Part shown: one piece after another, positions 1 to 12,142 of the stretch
Layout: every line of letters begins with the position of its first letter
How positions within the stretch are numbered: the first letter of the stretch is position 1
Translations under genes and position numbers: made by a program
The notes under the pieces: generated by a model
The model's input: the letters and a program-made list of their open reading frames with translations, nothing else
Databases searched by the model: none
What the model was told of the DNA's origin: nothing
NCBI GenBank assembly: GCA_012861695.1
Contig: JAAOOA010000086.1
Location: 9,442,385-9,506,384, forward strand
Length of the DNA stretch: 64,000 nt
Direction of reading: 5' to 3'
Origin: Trematomus loennbergii
Lineage: Eukaryota; Chordata; Actinopteri; Perciformes; Nototheniidae

Positions 1-81
1 TATCGGGATGTTAAGAGCATTCCATGGAATATAACAAAAAGTGTATCTCGAGCCGGTTTCTCAAACTTACCTACCCTACCT
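1..81 (+). mobile_element. Clipped right end of a TTAA-target MITE
   Basis: The first 81 bases match the last ~80 bases of the complete element at 28900-29281 almost base for base. They end in the same terminal motif, CCTACCCTACCT, followed by TTAA at 82-85. The left part lies outside the window. TTAA flanks are the hallmark of piggyBac-like target choice, but the transposase family is inferred. No coding content. Confidence 0.85.
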
Positions 82-85
82 TTAA

Positions 86-2799
86 TAACATATTGTGAAA
101 GTGAAAACCTATAAAATGATTAACCTGGGCAGAAGTAACGGTAATTAATGGTAACAAAAATATTTAGATTTAGTTCATTTATAGCTTTTTTAGCTCATTA
201 CTGATCCATTAAAACATTATTTGATGCCATTTAACCGTACCACATTCTCCATTTGATTATTAGCACCAAACACGAAGTACGTTTGAACAGACGATGACCA
301 GTCAGTCAGACATTACATTTTTATCGGGGGACATTACTTTTTGGACCGTTGTTAATGCCAATCCATCCAATAGTTGCTCAGATATTTTTGCTGAGATAAC
401 ACAGCAGGATTCCTCCTCTGGGGACAATGAATGTCGCAGTTCATGAGATATTTATGTCCGGACCAAAGTGATGGACTGAGTGAGTGCTAGAGTTACGCCA
501 TTAGGATGGCTTAAAAAATACCTTTTCTTTATTCAATACGAGGTAAGGATATAGCACAGTGAGTTTATCCCAGTACATTTTATCGAAAATTGTAATACAT
601 GTACATAGTAGCCAAACCTGGAATTACACAGCCTAGAAATACTTTTTCCCATCGAATCATTCGGAAAGATGTATTCTACCTTCCACTACAAACACATAAA
701 TACCCTTTTTTTTCATCATTAGGTCCCAAGAGCCTTCAGCTGCATCCAGCTTTCTTTTAAACATCCATCAATAATCTCAGCAGCTGGCCCAGCTGATCAA
801 TCAATCCGTGTCTTGGATAACCCTGTCAGCCTTTGCAGATACTTTGTTATGTTGTGCTTGATGGACGAACATTGTGTGTTGCCCTTTACAAGTTATTTAT
901 TCAGGAAAGGCAATCGCAACAATGTTCAGGGTCATAGTATCTTAAATGAATGGGATAAAAATAAAAACAGTGTAGGAGGTTTAATCAGGATTACATGTTT
1001 AGATGTGAGACTGGGTTGGAGGAGCTGGTAATAGAGGTGTCATCTCTGTCCTTGGACTGTGTGTGTTTAACACAGCTTGCGTCAGAGGTTGCAGGATTTG
1101 GACTCAGACACCCCCCTGAGTGTGTGAATGTTAAACTCTCCTGGACAAAAAATCAGGCGTCATCGCCGTCTTTGTAATAAGTGTTTGCTCATATTTTGTA
1201 TTCAGATCGACTCCATAAAGTATACAACAGCTGCGCCTCTCCCTGTAGCCTTGCCAATATTGTATTTTCCTGAATGGAAGTAAAATATGGCAGCATAATG
1301 CCAATGAAACTAAAAATCCATTCAGCCACGATAACGTTGGAGGTCTCTCAGGTCAACATTTAACTCTGTGCCCAGCTGGTTGAATCACAATTATGCCATC
1401 ATAAAGCATTTTCCTGAAGAAGGCAGTTTACAAAATAATGACTACCTATCCATCTGTCCATTTTCTATACTTGTTTACCTTCTCAGGGTAACAGTGCCTT
1501 GTTACAATATAATGTAGTGTGATAGCAGGAGAATACTACCAATCATTCAACTGCAATAATATAATAATATATACACAAATCGTGTTTTTGACAAAACATT
1601 GAACTTACAATAATAACAGGTATTCATTAAACGTTTAAGAATATATTCAGGGAGGCAAAAAAAAACACCGTGGCGGATGAATTTTGCCGGTTAGGAGGTC
1701 TTTTTAATTTCATATTCTTTGGCTGCTTCATGTCAGTGGTTCAGTGGAACAATACGTGACATAAGGATATAAAATAAGTAGTATTATTAAAGTGTATAAT
1801 AGAAACCAGTGATAGGATTTTGTAATGCATGCAAGATAAGCAACTGAATTAAAACATTTAACACTGTGGGATTATTTTGCTTTCAGAGCTGAATATCTTT
1901 TATGAACTTCATTAGCTTTGCTGTTACATGATTTGAATGCGGTTTCAGATGTTTTTACAATTCAGAAACATTCAAATCCTGATGGAAAACATTAATCAAA
2001 TAATGACGAAATGTCTAGCCACAGCTTTCAAGAAAATGTCTTTATAGTATTGTTTTTTAGAAACTAAATTGAAGCCCTGAACTGAGGAAAAACACTAATG
2101 GCCGAACATTAAGTCTTTAGTTAAGCTGCACCCTATATCATTTAGATCTGTTTTCCATCCTTTTGGTCAGGCTTTTTTGTGAATTTGGCAGGCGTTTATC
2201 CTCAGAGGAGATCTGAGAGGAGCACTCTCTATTGATCAGACCTTTAGTGGAACCACAAATAGGCTAATATTTCAGTTAATGTGCCTTTTCCAGAGGCTTG
2301 TGCTGCAGGGGCGTTTCCTCGCTGAAGTTGATAGCGTTGTAATGTGTGGGTCCAGCATGATGAGCTCATAGCTTAGATTCCCAATCATTAGTAAAACTTG
2401 AGCTGTTGTTTGTGTCTGTGGTGAACTTTTCAGTTGATTATTGCTTAATGCAGTACAAAACAAGGACACATTTTAAAACATCTGTTGACAAACTTTGACG
2501 CTATCTCAACTATTTGACATATTGCAATCAAATAATTTGCAGACATTCATGGTGTCCAGAGGATGAATCCTACTGACTTTAGAGATACCCTGACTTTCTC
2601 ACTGGTGCCGCCATGAAGCTGACATTTTTGAATGGATTGCTGTGAGGTTTACTATACACATTCATGCCCCCTTCAAGAACGTTGTAATTAAAGTTGTGAC
2701 CCCTTAACTTTTCATATAGAAGTTCAATATGTGTACAGTAGACTATTTGAATTATAACCAAATACCTGCAAAACCCGACATTACCAGCCTTAGATGCAC
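86..2799. other. AT-rich unique DNA, no gene seen
   Basis: Only short chance reading frames on both strands, without convincing splice sites or coding bias. No tandem repeat or paired transposon ends were found. Confidence 0.6.
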
Positions 2800-2965
2800 T
2801 TGTTTAGTGCTAATTAGCAACCATTAGCATGCTTACACTCTAAACTAAGACGAGGACTATGGTAAACAATTATTCCTGCTAGAAAAAGCATGTTAGCATT
2901 GTACATTTGAGAATGTTAGCATGCCTATGTAGCATTTAGCTCAAAGCACAGTTGGTTAGCATGAA
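2800..2965. repeat. Degraded dispersed repeat rich in TTAGCATG motifs
   Basis: The stretch repeats the theme 'TTAGCATG / TAGCATTTAGCTCAAAGCAC', which I associate with an old interspersed repeat common in fish. No ends or target duplication can be defined. The assignment rests on recall of the motif. Confidence 0.4.
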
Positions 2966-3743
2966 TTAAGACACTTAGCCTTATTTTTTTAGGTATTTTC
3001 TGAAGATTAGATTTCTTAAATTGTACTATTTTGTTAACTCTATTTGATGTTTAGATCTCTCTGTGTTTTCTCACAGCCTGTAATTTTTTCATTCAACTTT
3101 TATAATTAGTGTGTTTGCATTTCTGAATCTGGCTGGAGAGTATTTACTTTGTCTGTCAGTTTTGGCTTTGTTTGTCGCACATGTTCCTTAGCCCCCCATT
3201 TGAGTCTAAATCATATCCCTGAGCTTCTGTATTATATATATATATTTTTATCCCTCTCCACCTGCAGGCCTCCCTCTCTGGAGGTCTATAAATTACGCAG
3301 AGGAGTCGTGTTTGTGGAAGTAAACAACTTGAGGCTGCCATGGGATCAGAGCTCAAGAGGAGCAACACTCAATAAAAATAAAAAATTCCGCTAATGATGC
3401 TGTGCCCACCGAATGCAAACACGGAACCAGAAATATAAGCAATATTCATATAAATCCCCTCCTGTTTTCTCCAGGCAGGAGGGAAGCGGACAGAAATCAG
3501 TGGGATAGATGCGACATGTAATTTCCATCTTGCTGTTTAACTTATAAATTGTAACTAACTTAGCAGTCATTTCAACAAATATACCTTAATAATATCTATA
3601 AGTTATAAAACTACAGGTGCATGTTGGCCTTCCAACCCTTGTGTATGAGGAAAAATGACTAAAGAACAGAAAGCAGCCGCCAGTGATGGAGAGACAATAA
3701 GATGGATGTCTGTGTTTGTGTCTTTCTCCCTCTCTCTCCCCAG
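2966..3743. other. Unique DNA, no gene seen
   Basis: AT-rich, with a short (TA)n at about 3233-3247. The end is the pyrimidine tract of the acceptor in front of the candidate exon at 3744. Confidence 0.5.
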
Positions 3744-3815
3744 GGCCCACAGCTGAGAAGTGATACATGGCTCAGTAATAGTCTGAGCCCTGGGGAGAGC
3801 AGCTCTGTGGCCTTG
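3744..3815 (+). CDS. Candidate 72-nt internal exon, unidentified
   Basis: A strong acceptor (a long CT-rich tract ending CCCCAG) is followed by 72 nt with no stop in phase 0, then the donor G|GTAAGAG. The reading starts GPQLRSDTWLSNSL and ends GESSSVAL (24 codons). The other two phases have stops, so only phase 0 is coding-compatible. A (CA)n tract starts 17 nt after the donor. CA repeats just inside an intron are known hnRNP L-type splicing regulators, so this exon could be alternatively spliced. I do not recognise the protein. A chance pairing of splice-like sites remains possible. Confidence 0.35.
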
Positions 3816-3832
3816 GTAAGAGACTATCAAAA

Positions 3833-4560
<728 letters not shown>

Positions 4561-4561
4561 C

Positions 4562-4820
4562 ATTCACCATCTATACCCCATCTTTGCCTCAGCTTTTGTG
4601 CCAGGATGCACCCTGGACAGATTACAAAATGATCATAGGGAAGACACAGGCAGACAACTATCTACATTTCAGCTAATAGAGATAATCAGGACTGTGGGAT
4701 GAGATTGAGAGCACCTGCAGGCTGGAGGAAAACACGCAAACTCCAAACAAAAATGAAAGTCCAGCTAGATGAAGGATTCAAACCCAGGAGTGTCCTGTTG
4801 TGAGGCAACAAGGCTAATAC
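4562..4820. repeat. Ancient degraded teleost-type interspersed repeat
   Basis: Landmarks in order are CCATTCACCATCTATACC, CACCCTGGACAGATTAC, GGACTGTGGGA, AACACGCAAACTCC, TCAAACCCAGGAGTGTCC and GTGAGGCAACAAGGCTAA. I recognise this order from a widespread old fish repeat family. The copy is heavily mutated. The name and class are not certain. Confidence 0.5.
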
Positions 4821-4828
4821 ATTAGGCC

Positions 4829-6305
4829 CAGGGACGTGCACAGACATTTTAGGGGGAGGGAGCTCAAGGGCACTTCCCATAATCATTTATAAAAAAATGT
4901 TTTAAAACAAAAAGTTAAATATAGCTGCACATCTCTGACTTACTGACCAATGTATTTTAATACCCTCACACTCACGCAATTGTTTAATACTCAACAGAAC
5001 TCTACAAAATAATCAGCTAACACAGAGACAATGGTCTTCTTTAGTATTCACTAAGCACAAGAGCAGACAACAAACTAGTAAAATCAATAGTTATTAAATG
5101 AGCAGCCAACAATCAAAATTATGAAGTTACTGTTTAAGGACATTACAGGCAAAAATATCGTTTTTTCATGTACTTGTAAATGTTGTTATTTTTGGTCTAT
5201 TTTGCTTCCATGTTTTCTTTCACTCTAATGGAAAGAAAACTTCCAAAAACACATATGGTGTTCGTTTTACTTTTAAATCCAGGCTGAAGACTTTTCTTTT
5301 TGCCGCTGCTTTTAATTGAACTATTCACATCTTAAACTGCACTGTAACTTTATTCATGTATTTTTTCTTTTAATGTTTATTTTATTATCTTTGCTTTTTA
5401 ATGACTGTTTTTAAATGCCATTTTCTTAATGTCTTTCATTTTTGTAAAGCACTTTGAATGGCCTTGTGTTGAAAGGTGCTATATAAATAAACTTGCCTTG
5501 CCTTACTACCATGTCTGAATTCATCTATAGATTTAAAGCTAATCTGCATTTAAACATTACATTTCAGGGGAAAATACTGACTTGACGTAAGTAACTATCT
5601 GGGGAAGTTGTGACGTGATATGTTTTTTTGTTTGTTTTTGTTTGATCCTTTTCACCTGCAATGCCTTGGTAACTGCATGCAAATTAGCGCATTTTAATTA
5701 GGCCTAGTTAATGCCTCATTTGCATATCAATGTGGCGATTGTGATGACGTTATTAGATACACATTTTACTGTATTCACCTTTAGTGTCTCCCCTTAAGTA
5801 CAGTACATTAGCCTGTATGCCCATGATAAATTGCCTTAGCTAAACCTTGAGCTAACTTATCCATTAGCTAGTAGCCTACCTTAGTTAACTATATTTGTTT
5901 TTGTCTTTTGGCTAATTAGCTGTAAACTCGAGGCACTGGAAGCTTAGTCATTTGTTCATCACCAGTCACCTTCAAACAAGCCAAGAAAAGCCGGCATAAG
6001 ATGACACAGTAAAGTGGGAGGTGCTGCTACCTGTCTGTCTGAAGTGACTGCCGATGTCCGCACCGCTGTGCGCGAGACGTGGAGGGAGGGAGCGAGGGTA
6101 GAGAGAGCTACGGAACTTCACAGTCTAATCTCCGACCTGATATTTTTATTTTGTATTCAATCAAATATTTTTGTAAAGGGAAACTGTGCGCAAACAGCAG
6201 TAGATTATATTCATTTATAACAATTTTAAAAAGGGCACTTTCTCTGGAGGAAGAAAAAGGGCAGGGGCTCAAGCCCACTTTGATGTCTATGTGTGCACGT
6301 GCCTG
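4829..6305. mobile_element. hAT-like non-autonomous element (with internal LINE tail)
   Basis: The ends form an inverted pair: CAGGGACGTGCACAGACA on the left, and on the right the reverse complement of CAGGCACGTGCACACATAG. Flanking 8-mers are ATTAGGCC (4821-4828) and GCTAGGCC (6306-6313), 6 of 8 identical, as expected for an aged 8-bp hAT target duplication. The interior has no transposase frame and contains a LINE 3' tail at about 5265-5512, so it was a target of later insertion. Superfamily assigned from target length and end style only. Confidence 0.55.
5265..5512 (+). mobile_element. 5'-truncated LINE 3' end
   Basis: It starts with the end of a reading frame (FKSRLKTFLFAAAFN then a stop at about 5317-5319). 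A T-rich 3' UTR follows, containing AAGCACTTTGAATGGCC, and then CTATATAAATAAACTTGCC with a terminal TTGCC repeat. This arrangement matches the 3' end of a common fish LINE family from memory. The body of the LINE is absent, as usual after 5' truncation. Confidence 0.6.
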
Positions 6306-6313
6306 GCTAGGCC

Positions 6314-7143
6314 ACATTCACATAAACTGTGGCTTTGTATGTTATTGGACAGTTCGTCGGATAAAGGCAAATTAGACACAAGGCTGTAGAGAGACGGATG
6401 TGGCGTGATAGATCGACTCGGGGACATTGTGGTATAGTGTGTGTGCCAACCACTCCTGATCCGTACACCCGCTGTCCACAACCATAGATTTCTCTCAATT
6501 TAGAATTTGTCTTCTTCACCCTTAAACGACGCTGACTCATGTCATGTCACATAACGCAATTTATCATATTATATATTAAATAGATATCAATATATAATCA
6601 CACAGCCACCTCTGGAGACATGGAAGGCGTTTTAATACTTGTCTTCACATGTGCAGGAGTACTTTTAAACAGACTTTGATTTAGCAAATTGGTGGAATTG
6701 AAGGGCAGAGGCAAAACAATGAAACCCTCTCACTGTTTGTATATTTTCTGTACTGTACTGCAGTAAAACGATACACACCTGCACACACTGTCTGTGAAAA
6801 ATAAAATAATACAAAGTGAATCATTTATTATTTTCCAGAGTTTAGATCTGGGCGACCTTTCATGAGGCAGAGGCCTGGCCGTCAAACAGCAGGAGGGCAT
6901 TCTGGGTGAGTAACAGCTCTCCTTTTTATCACCTCCATAGAGATTTGAGGCAACAAAAAAAACACAATCACACATCGCCATTTCTCTGTCTGCGGTCTGT
7001 TCCGACGTAAAGAGGAGAGCTGAGGACATCAGCCCTGCTGTGTTTTCAATTATGTCACAGTGGCTTTCAACAAAATGGGAAAAAAGATTGAGATGTGCAG
7101 AAATGAGAAAATAGGAAGAAAAAAAAGATAATACAATTTTTAC
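6314..7143. other. Unique DNA, no clear gene
   Basis: A 166-codon minus-strand frame begins in this stretch and extends to 7230, but has no supporting signal except a weak splice-like pair at 7144-7181. Confidence 0.4.
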
Positions 7144-7181
7144 CTGATCCCCATCTTTCTGTACCGGCACCGCATCCACTG
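7144..7181 (-). CDS. Weak candidate micro-exon, minus strand
   Basis: On the minus strand, TTTCTCTCTCTCTCCAG is followed by 38 nt (or 35 nt if the next CAG is used) and then the donor CAG|GTAAAAATTG. The frame reading DAVPVQKDGDQ is open. It is short and lies opposite to the other candidate exons. Purine/pyrimidine tracts make such sites by chance, so this is a weak call. Confidence 0.2.
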
Positions 7182-7184
7182 CTG

Positions 7185-7439
7185 GAGAGAGAGAGAAACA
7201 GAGATGAATTAAAGATAATTTCATTATCACAGGTGCTTCTCTAGATACAGGTATCAGATCATGGCAGGAAACACAGGTGCAAGAATATTATGATAGGAGA
7301 GGCCGAGCGAGGAAGGAGAAGGGTAAGATAGAGGAGTGAGTGAGGGACAGTGACCAGTGAAACAATATTTCAAACTGACGCAGCCGTCAACACCCTCACT
7401 AAGGGAAGATGTCAGCGCTGTCCACTACTTCTCACTCAC
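7185..7439. other. Unique DNA, no gene seen
   Basis: A purine-rich stretch on the plus strand leads to the regulatory-like module at 7440. Confidence 0.4.
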
Positions 7440-7513
7440 ACGCTAAAATTAGATTAATTATCCACGCCTAGCTTTGGCACACAGGGCACCACCCGTCTGA
7501 GTCATTAAGGCCA
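7440..7513 (+). promoter_or_regulatory. Candidate enhancer module, copy 1 (homeobox plus AP-1-like sites)
   Basis: Contains CGCTAAAATTAGATTAATTA, then a GGGCACCAC block, then TGAGTCA. The same three blocks in the same order and similar spacing occur at 12722-12798. TTAATTA is a homeodomain core, GATTA a bicoid/Otx-type core and TGAGTCA an AP-1/Maf-type core. Such duplicated non-coding modules often mark enhancers. Function is inferred; conservation was not tested. Confidence 0.4.
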
Positions 7514-7964
7514 GAGATTACTCTTAATATTGAATGTGATGAAAGCCATTCTGTAAGTTATTATCATAAGTAATCGAGTGCTATTTTAATAATTTAGCGG
7601 TGAGAAAATTGAAAATGTGCTGTTGCCTGGCCACAGCTTGAAGATTCTGATGAGGACCGACTTAACCTGTCCTTTCACTACACGACGACCTTCAGTCTGA
7701 CCTTAACAGTAAATGAGGTAATACAATGCAACTTGTGAAAGCCCACATGTAAATGCTGTAATGTCTCCATAGTATGTCATTATGGTCGGCGTTCATGTCA
7801 TTTTTATTGTGCTGGCAGTATCTTGCATACTCAGCTGCTGATTCAGAGATGAAGACACAGGCTGGACATGACTATTACCACGTTCTGCTCACTTATGATT
7901 ATTTAAAATTGGAAAATGAATCGCTTCCAGCACTATTTACTCAATGTGACGGCACAGGCACTAA
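7514..7964. other. Unique DNA, no gene seen
   Basis: No splice-flanked frame and no repeats. A 90-codon frame at 7774-8046 runs into the MITE below and is judged accidental. Confidence 0.45.
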
Positions 7965-8545
7965 TGTGCTGTTTACACAAGAACGCAAACGGTTGTATCC
8001 GCTACTTTTTCTTTCGTATAGCCCGTTTGTTCACATGAGGCCGTAACAGAAACGCAGAAACGGACCCCGCAAACGATAACGGGTCCCAAGGTGGATAGAT
8101 CTGCAAACGGAACGCTCTGTGTGTACGTCCTATACGATCATTTCCTGATAACGATGTAGCCATAGCCCCGCCTCTCCCCATCTCTGCTGCTCACTGCTGT
8201 AGCATGTTCAGTAGCTACTGCTACTGACCATGCTACAGATGTTAGTGCAAAATCTACAGCTCCTCTACCACAACCATCAGCAACAAGTGGACATGGAGAA
8301 TTACATGAACTACATGTTGCTAAATCCACCGCGGGGCATAAACAAAAGGGCAACCATGGCAACCATGCTCGGGGATCTTCTTCGCTGCTTTTGGTGTATT
8401 TTGTGTACAGCGCCACTTACAGGCCCGGCATATGTACTACAGCGTCTCCAGCGCTCCCGAGCGGTCTCGTGTGAACGGAATACTTTTTTGATATCGTATT
8501 CGGTTCGTTTGCGTTTCGTATGCGTTTGCATTTGCATGTAAAGGG
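7965..8545. mobile_element. Putative MITE with GCAAACG-type ends
   Basis: The left side carries GTTTACACAAGAACGCAAAC. The right side carries the reverse complement of TTTACATGCAAATGCAAACG. Both sides have further GTTTGCGTTTCG-like repeats nearer the middle. The interior is GC-richer than the flanks. No clear target duplication was found, so the ends are approximate and the class open. Confidence 0.4.
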
Positions 8546-8979
8546 GTCTAAGAGGCAGTTCAGCTCTGCGTCTTAGTTCAGTTATTCGTATTATTATATG
8601 CCGTAGTTTACGTGGCATTAAAGGGGAATCAATTACAATAACAAAAAATAACATAACATCAGAAATAGATTTTGGCCAAATTGTTAGCCTTCTACCTACA
8701 AAGGAATTCATAGATATTATATCTCAGCAAATCTAAAAAAAAACTTGCTTTATTGCAGAAGTACTATCAAATAGATTCAATGTATCAATGTATTGTGAGG
8801 TTATGACAGTCAGTTATTTGTGTCCTTGTCCCTCGGCCTCTCCTTCTCATACAGTTCTGATGTTACTGTGATTATCCTTTCAGTTCCTTGTTAACTATTT
8901 GCTGGTCAGCTTTGGCTGCTGTTGCACACATGCTACTCTGTGGCGTAACAGTAGGTTTAATGCCGTTTCAAAAGACTAA
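8546..8979. other. Unique DNA, no gene seen
   Basis: Nothing beyond short chance frames. Confidence 0.45.
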
Positions 8980-9246
8980 GATATGCAGTGTGCGAAAAAG
9001 TACCCGTCCCACGCCCGGGACGTGTTATTTACAATGTCGGACAAGTAGATCTTTCAATTGACTTGTCCAGCGGACAAGGACGTTTTTAGCCCTCATTATT
9101 GACAAATTATTGATAAACTCAGTTTACAAAATGCAGAACTCATTCGCAAATTGTCCGTGTCCGCCATTGTTCGTTTAGAAATGTTAGTTCGGTTCTGCTT
9201 GTCGATTCCTAAGGAAATGCATCTCGCCGCTTTCTGTACTGTTAGA

Positions 9247-9268
9247 CGGGGGCGGGGCGGGGCGGGAA
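9247..9268 (+). other. GC-box / G-quadruplex-capable tract
   Basis: Four runs of at least four G separated by single C bases (GGGGGCGGGGCGGGGCGGG). This is both an SP1-type GC-box array and a G-quadruplex motif, lying inside the hAT-like element. Confidence 0.6.
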
Positions 9269-9280
9269 GTGTAGCACAGT

Positions 9281-10316
9281 GGCAGGGTTGGGAAGCAAAA
9301 CTCGGTTCCGAGTAGGAACAAATAACAATTGTCCGGTACCGGGATTAATACGAGTTCTGAGGACAGGAGGCGAGGCCGAGCCCCGCGGACCGCAGCTCTC
9401 TCTCTGCTCCGGATCATCTGATCGTTGCACGGTGCAGTTCTCTCTCTCCCTCTCTCTTTCTACACACAGCAGACCCGCTGCCCGTTTAACAGCCTAATCT
9501 TTGTCAAACTTTCTTATGTTCTTTCTTTAACACGTAATGAAGGTTATTAAGCGTTTTAGCTCCTATGTTGTTAATATTGACCGCCATTTCCTTTATGAAG
9601 TAAATCAGCCTCCCTGTCTGTGTCCTCGCGCTGTCCTCACATCCCCCGACCCCCAGACCCGGAGGAGCACAGGGATGTCAGTATTGTTTATGAAGCAGGG
9701 TAGGCCTATAGAAAATACATTATTGAATAATAATTATTATTGAATTATTATTTAATATTTAATTATATAATTATTTATTATTTAATAATAATAATAATAA
9801 TATAATTTATTATTGAAATGAAAATAGTATTTATTTACTTTTACAAACAGTGAGCAGCTGGGCAGCTGCAGCATGTGTATTGCAGGACATGTGTAAGCAT
9901 GCAAGCGTCTTTGAGTGTAGAAAAGCGCTAGGCTATAGGCTATAAATATAATGTATTATTATATTATTAGCTTATGTGTTGGACATGTGTGGTTGGACTC
10001 TGTCTCACAGGCAGGTTGCAGTGTAACATCAGAGGAGACTGGGCCAATTGTACATTCTCAAACTGCACCACATTGAACTAACTAACAATGCAGAGATTAT
10101 TTTTATATAATGTATTCAATAACCGTAAGAAATTAAACAGTCTGAAGTGATTTCTAAATAGGAATACAGATTTGACTTAATGTTTTCATAAATATGTTTT
10201 TCTCCAGTTTGTCAGGGGACTTATTTTTACCCTCTCAAAGAACGGAATCGAGAACCGAAAATAACCGGAATCGAAAAGCAGAACCGGAATCGTTAAAATC
10301 CAAACTATACCCAACC
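9281..10316. mobile_element. Nested element with AGGGTTGGG ends
   Basis: The left end is CAGGGTTGGGAAGCAAAACT. The right end is the reverse complement of TAGGGTTGGGTATAGTTTGG. Both subterminal regions are rich in CGGTTCCG / GATTCCGG motifs. The right end resembles a common fish hAT end. No clean 8-bp duplication was found, so the left border is uncertain. The interior is non-coding, with a GC-rich block and an AT-rich block with (AAT)n at about 9720-9830. Confidence 0.55.
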
Positions 10317-10532
10317 CTATGTGTGATGCAGTAAAATCTTACCGCTCACTTACGTTAGCGGTGACGTAAAAATCGTGGGGAAAAGTAAAATACGTTGGCG
10401 AAGAAGAAGATTCCAGTGGCCCAATTTTTGTCCATTCTGGACAAGTGAAAAATGTATTCGGACAAGTAAATTGCCAAACTCACTTGTCCATGGACAAGTA
10501 CTCTCTAAAAACTTTTTCTCACACTGGATATG

Positions 10533-11080
10533 TGTATATTCTTTCGGTTAAGCCCAGTGTTCTTTTATCTTTCCCTCCTGTACATCCTGTGTATTGTATG
10601 GGATAACATATATGTTCTGCCCTGTATGAAAGTTGTATCGCAGAAAGTTCCCAGACCCCGAACCTCAAGTATGCTTTTGTCAAATGTGACATTGTTTGCT
10701 TTTCTGTCACTAAGCTCACAATGACTAAGCTCGGTTTTATTATGGATGGTGTAGACAGATGGGTAATTCTACTCAGTCTGGAGGAAGTGGCAGCAGGATT
10801 AGTGTGGTGAGCGTTAGCAGTGCAATGATAATGACTTGGCATCAGTGGAGACATTTGGATTTTAAGTTTGAGGTCTCTGGATGAATATCAAAGAAAAAAA
10901 CACAAAGGAAAAGATGAAAGATAAATAAAAAACAACCCAATATCGCTGAGTAAAAGTAAAGTCAAAGTGTTCGATATTCATATTCTACAACTGTAATGTA
11001 ATTTTGTAACATATGTATATCTAAGGCAGCTGTGTAGAAAAGGTTAAATCAGTTTTACTTGTTGTGGCCAATTACTGGCA
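10533..11080. other. Unique DNA, no gene seen
   Basis: Short chance frames only. Confidence 0.45.
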
Positions 11081-11128
11081 CAACAGTATGGAAGCCTGTT
11101 GCGCCACAGGGAAAAAAAATCCTGTAAG

Positions 11129-11252
11129 TCAATATATTGACTTAGCTATCTCAATATATTGACTTACTATCTCAATATATTGACTTACTATCTCAATATA
11201 TGACTTAGCTATCTCAATACTATCTCAATATATTGACTTACTATCTCAATAT
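11129..11252 (-). repeat. Left satellite arm of the foldback element
   Basis: About six units of the satellite in the orientation ATATTGACTTAGCTATCTCA, including shortened units. It is the inverted counterpart of the array at 11483-12082. Confidence 0.85.
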
Positions 11253-11482
11253 ATTACTATTACTATTACTTGTAGAATATGGTCATGTAGAATAAAGCAT
11301 TAATAAGTGTTTTATAATGACTAATAAAGAGCCAATATACTGCTAATATGCATGTTAATTAACAACTAGTTGATGGTTAATTGTGTACCTTAATATAAAG
11401 TTGTACGCTTATATGATGAACATTGATGTCTATGTGCCTATTCTGTATTTGACATATAAAAAAAAATATATATATAACTCAA

Positions 11483-12082
11483 TATAATGAGATAGCCTAA
11501 GTCAATATATTGAGATAGCTAAGTCAATATATTGAGATAGTAAGTCAATATATTGAGATAGTAAGTCAATATATTGAGATAGCTAAGTCAATATATTGAG
11601 ATAGTAAGTCAATATATTGAGATAGCTAAGTCAATATATTGAGATAGCTAAGTCAATATATTGAGATAGTAAGTCAATATATTGAGATAGTAAGTCAATA
11701 TATTGAGATAGCTAAGTCAATATATTGAGATAGTAAGTCAATATATTGAGATAGTAAGTCAATATATTGAGATAGCTAAGTCAATATATTGAGATAGTAA
11801 GTCAATATATTGAGATAGTAAGTCAATATATTGAGATAGCTAAGTCAATATATTGAGATAGTAAGTCAATATATTGAGATAGCTAAGTCAATATATTGAG
11901 ATAGCTAAGTCAATATATTGAGATAGCTAAGTCAATATATTGAGATAGTAAGTCAATATATTGAGATAGTAAGTCAATATATTGAGATAGTAAGTCAATA
12001 TATTGAGATAGCTAAGTCAATATATTGAGATAGTAAGTCAATATATTGAGATAGTAAGTCAATATATTGAGATAGCTAAGTA
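11483..12082 (+). repeat. Right satellite arm, about 28 units of 21/22 bp
   Basis: Units are GTCAATATATTGAGATAG followed by either TAA (21 bp) or CTAA (22 bp). Every standard unit contains TCAATATATTGA, a perfect 12-bp palindrome. The two unit lengths alternate irregularly. Confidence 0.95.
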
Positions 12083-12142
12083 ATTATATTGACTTACAGG
12101 ATTTTCTTTTTCCTGTGGCGCAAACAGGCTTCCATACAACAG

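Larger units (their letters stand above)
8986..10526. mobile_element. hAT-like element with nested second element
   Basis: Terminal inverted repeats are CAGTGTGCGAAAAAGTACCC on the left and, on the right, the reverse complement of CAGTGTGAGAAAAAGT. GATATG is duplicated on both sides (8980-8985 and 10527-10532). Subterminal repeats of GGACAAGT occur on both sides, typical of transposase-binding regions. No transposase frame. A second element sits inside at about 9281-10316. Superfamily not settled: 6 bp of duplication is shorter than the usual hAT 8 bp. Confidence 0.65.
11087..12136. mobile_element. Foldback element built from a palindromic 21/22-bp satellite
   Basis: The ends are long inverted repeats. 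Left TATGGAAGCCTGTTGCGCCA mirrors right TGGCGCAAACAGGCTTCCATA, continuing through the A-rich linker and ATCCTGTAAGTCAATATA. CAACAG is duplicated on both sides (11081-11086, 12137-12142). The left arm has about 120 bp of satellite in one orientation. The right arm has about 600 bp in the other. They are separated by about 220 bp of AT-rich spacer. No coding frame. Likely a non-autonomous DNA element whose arms grew by tandem amplification. Confidence 0.8.

Noticed and set aside
6730..7230. 166-codon minus-strand frame
   Set aside because: No domain, no upstream context; at best a 35-38-nt splice-bounded piece inside is of interest.
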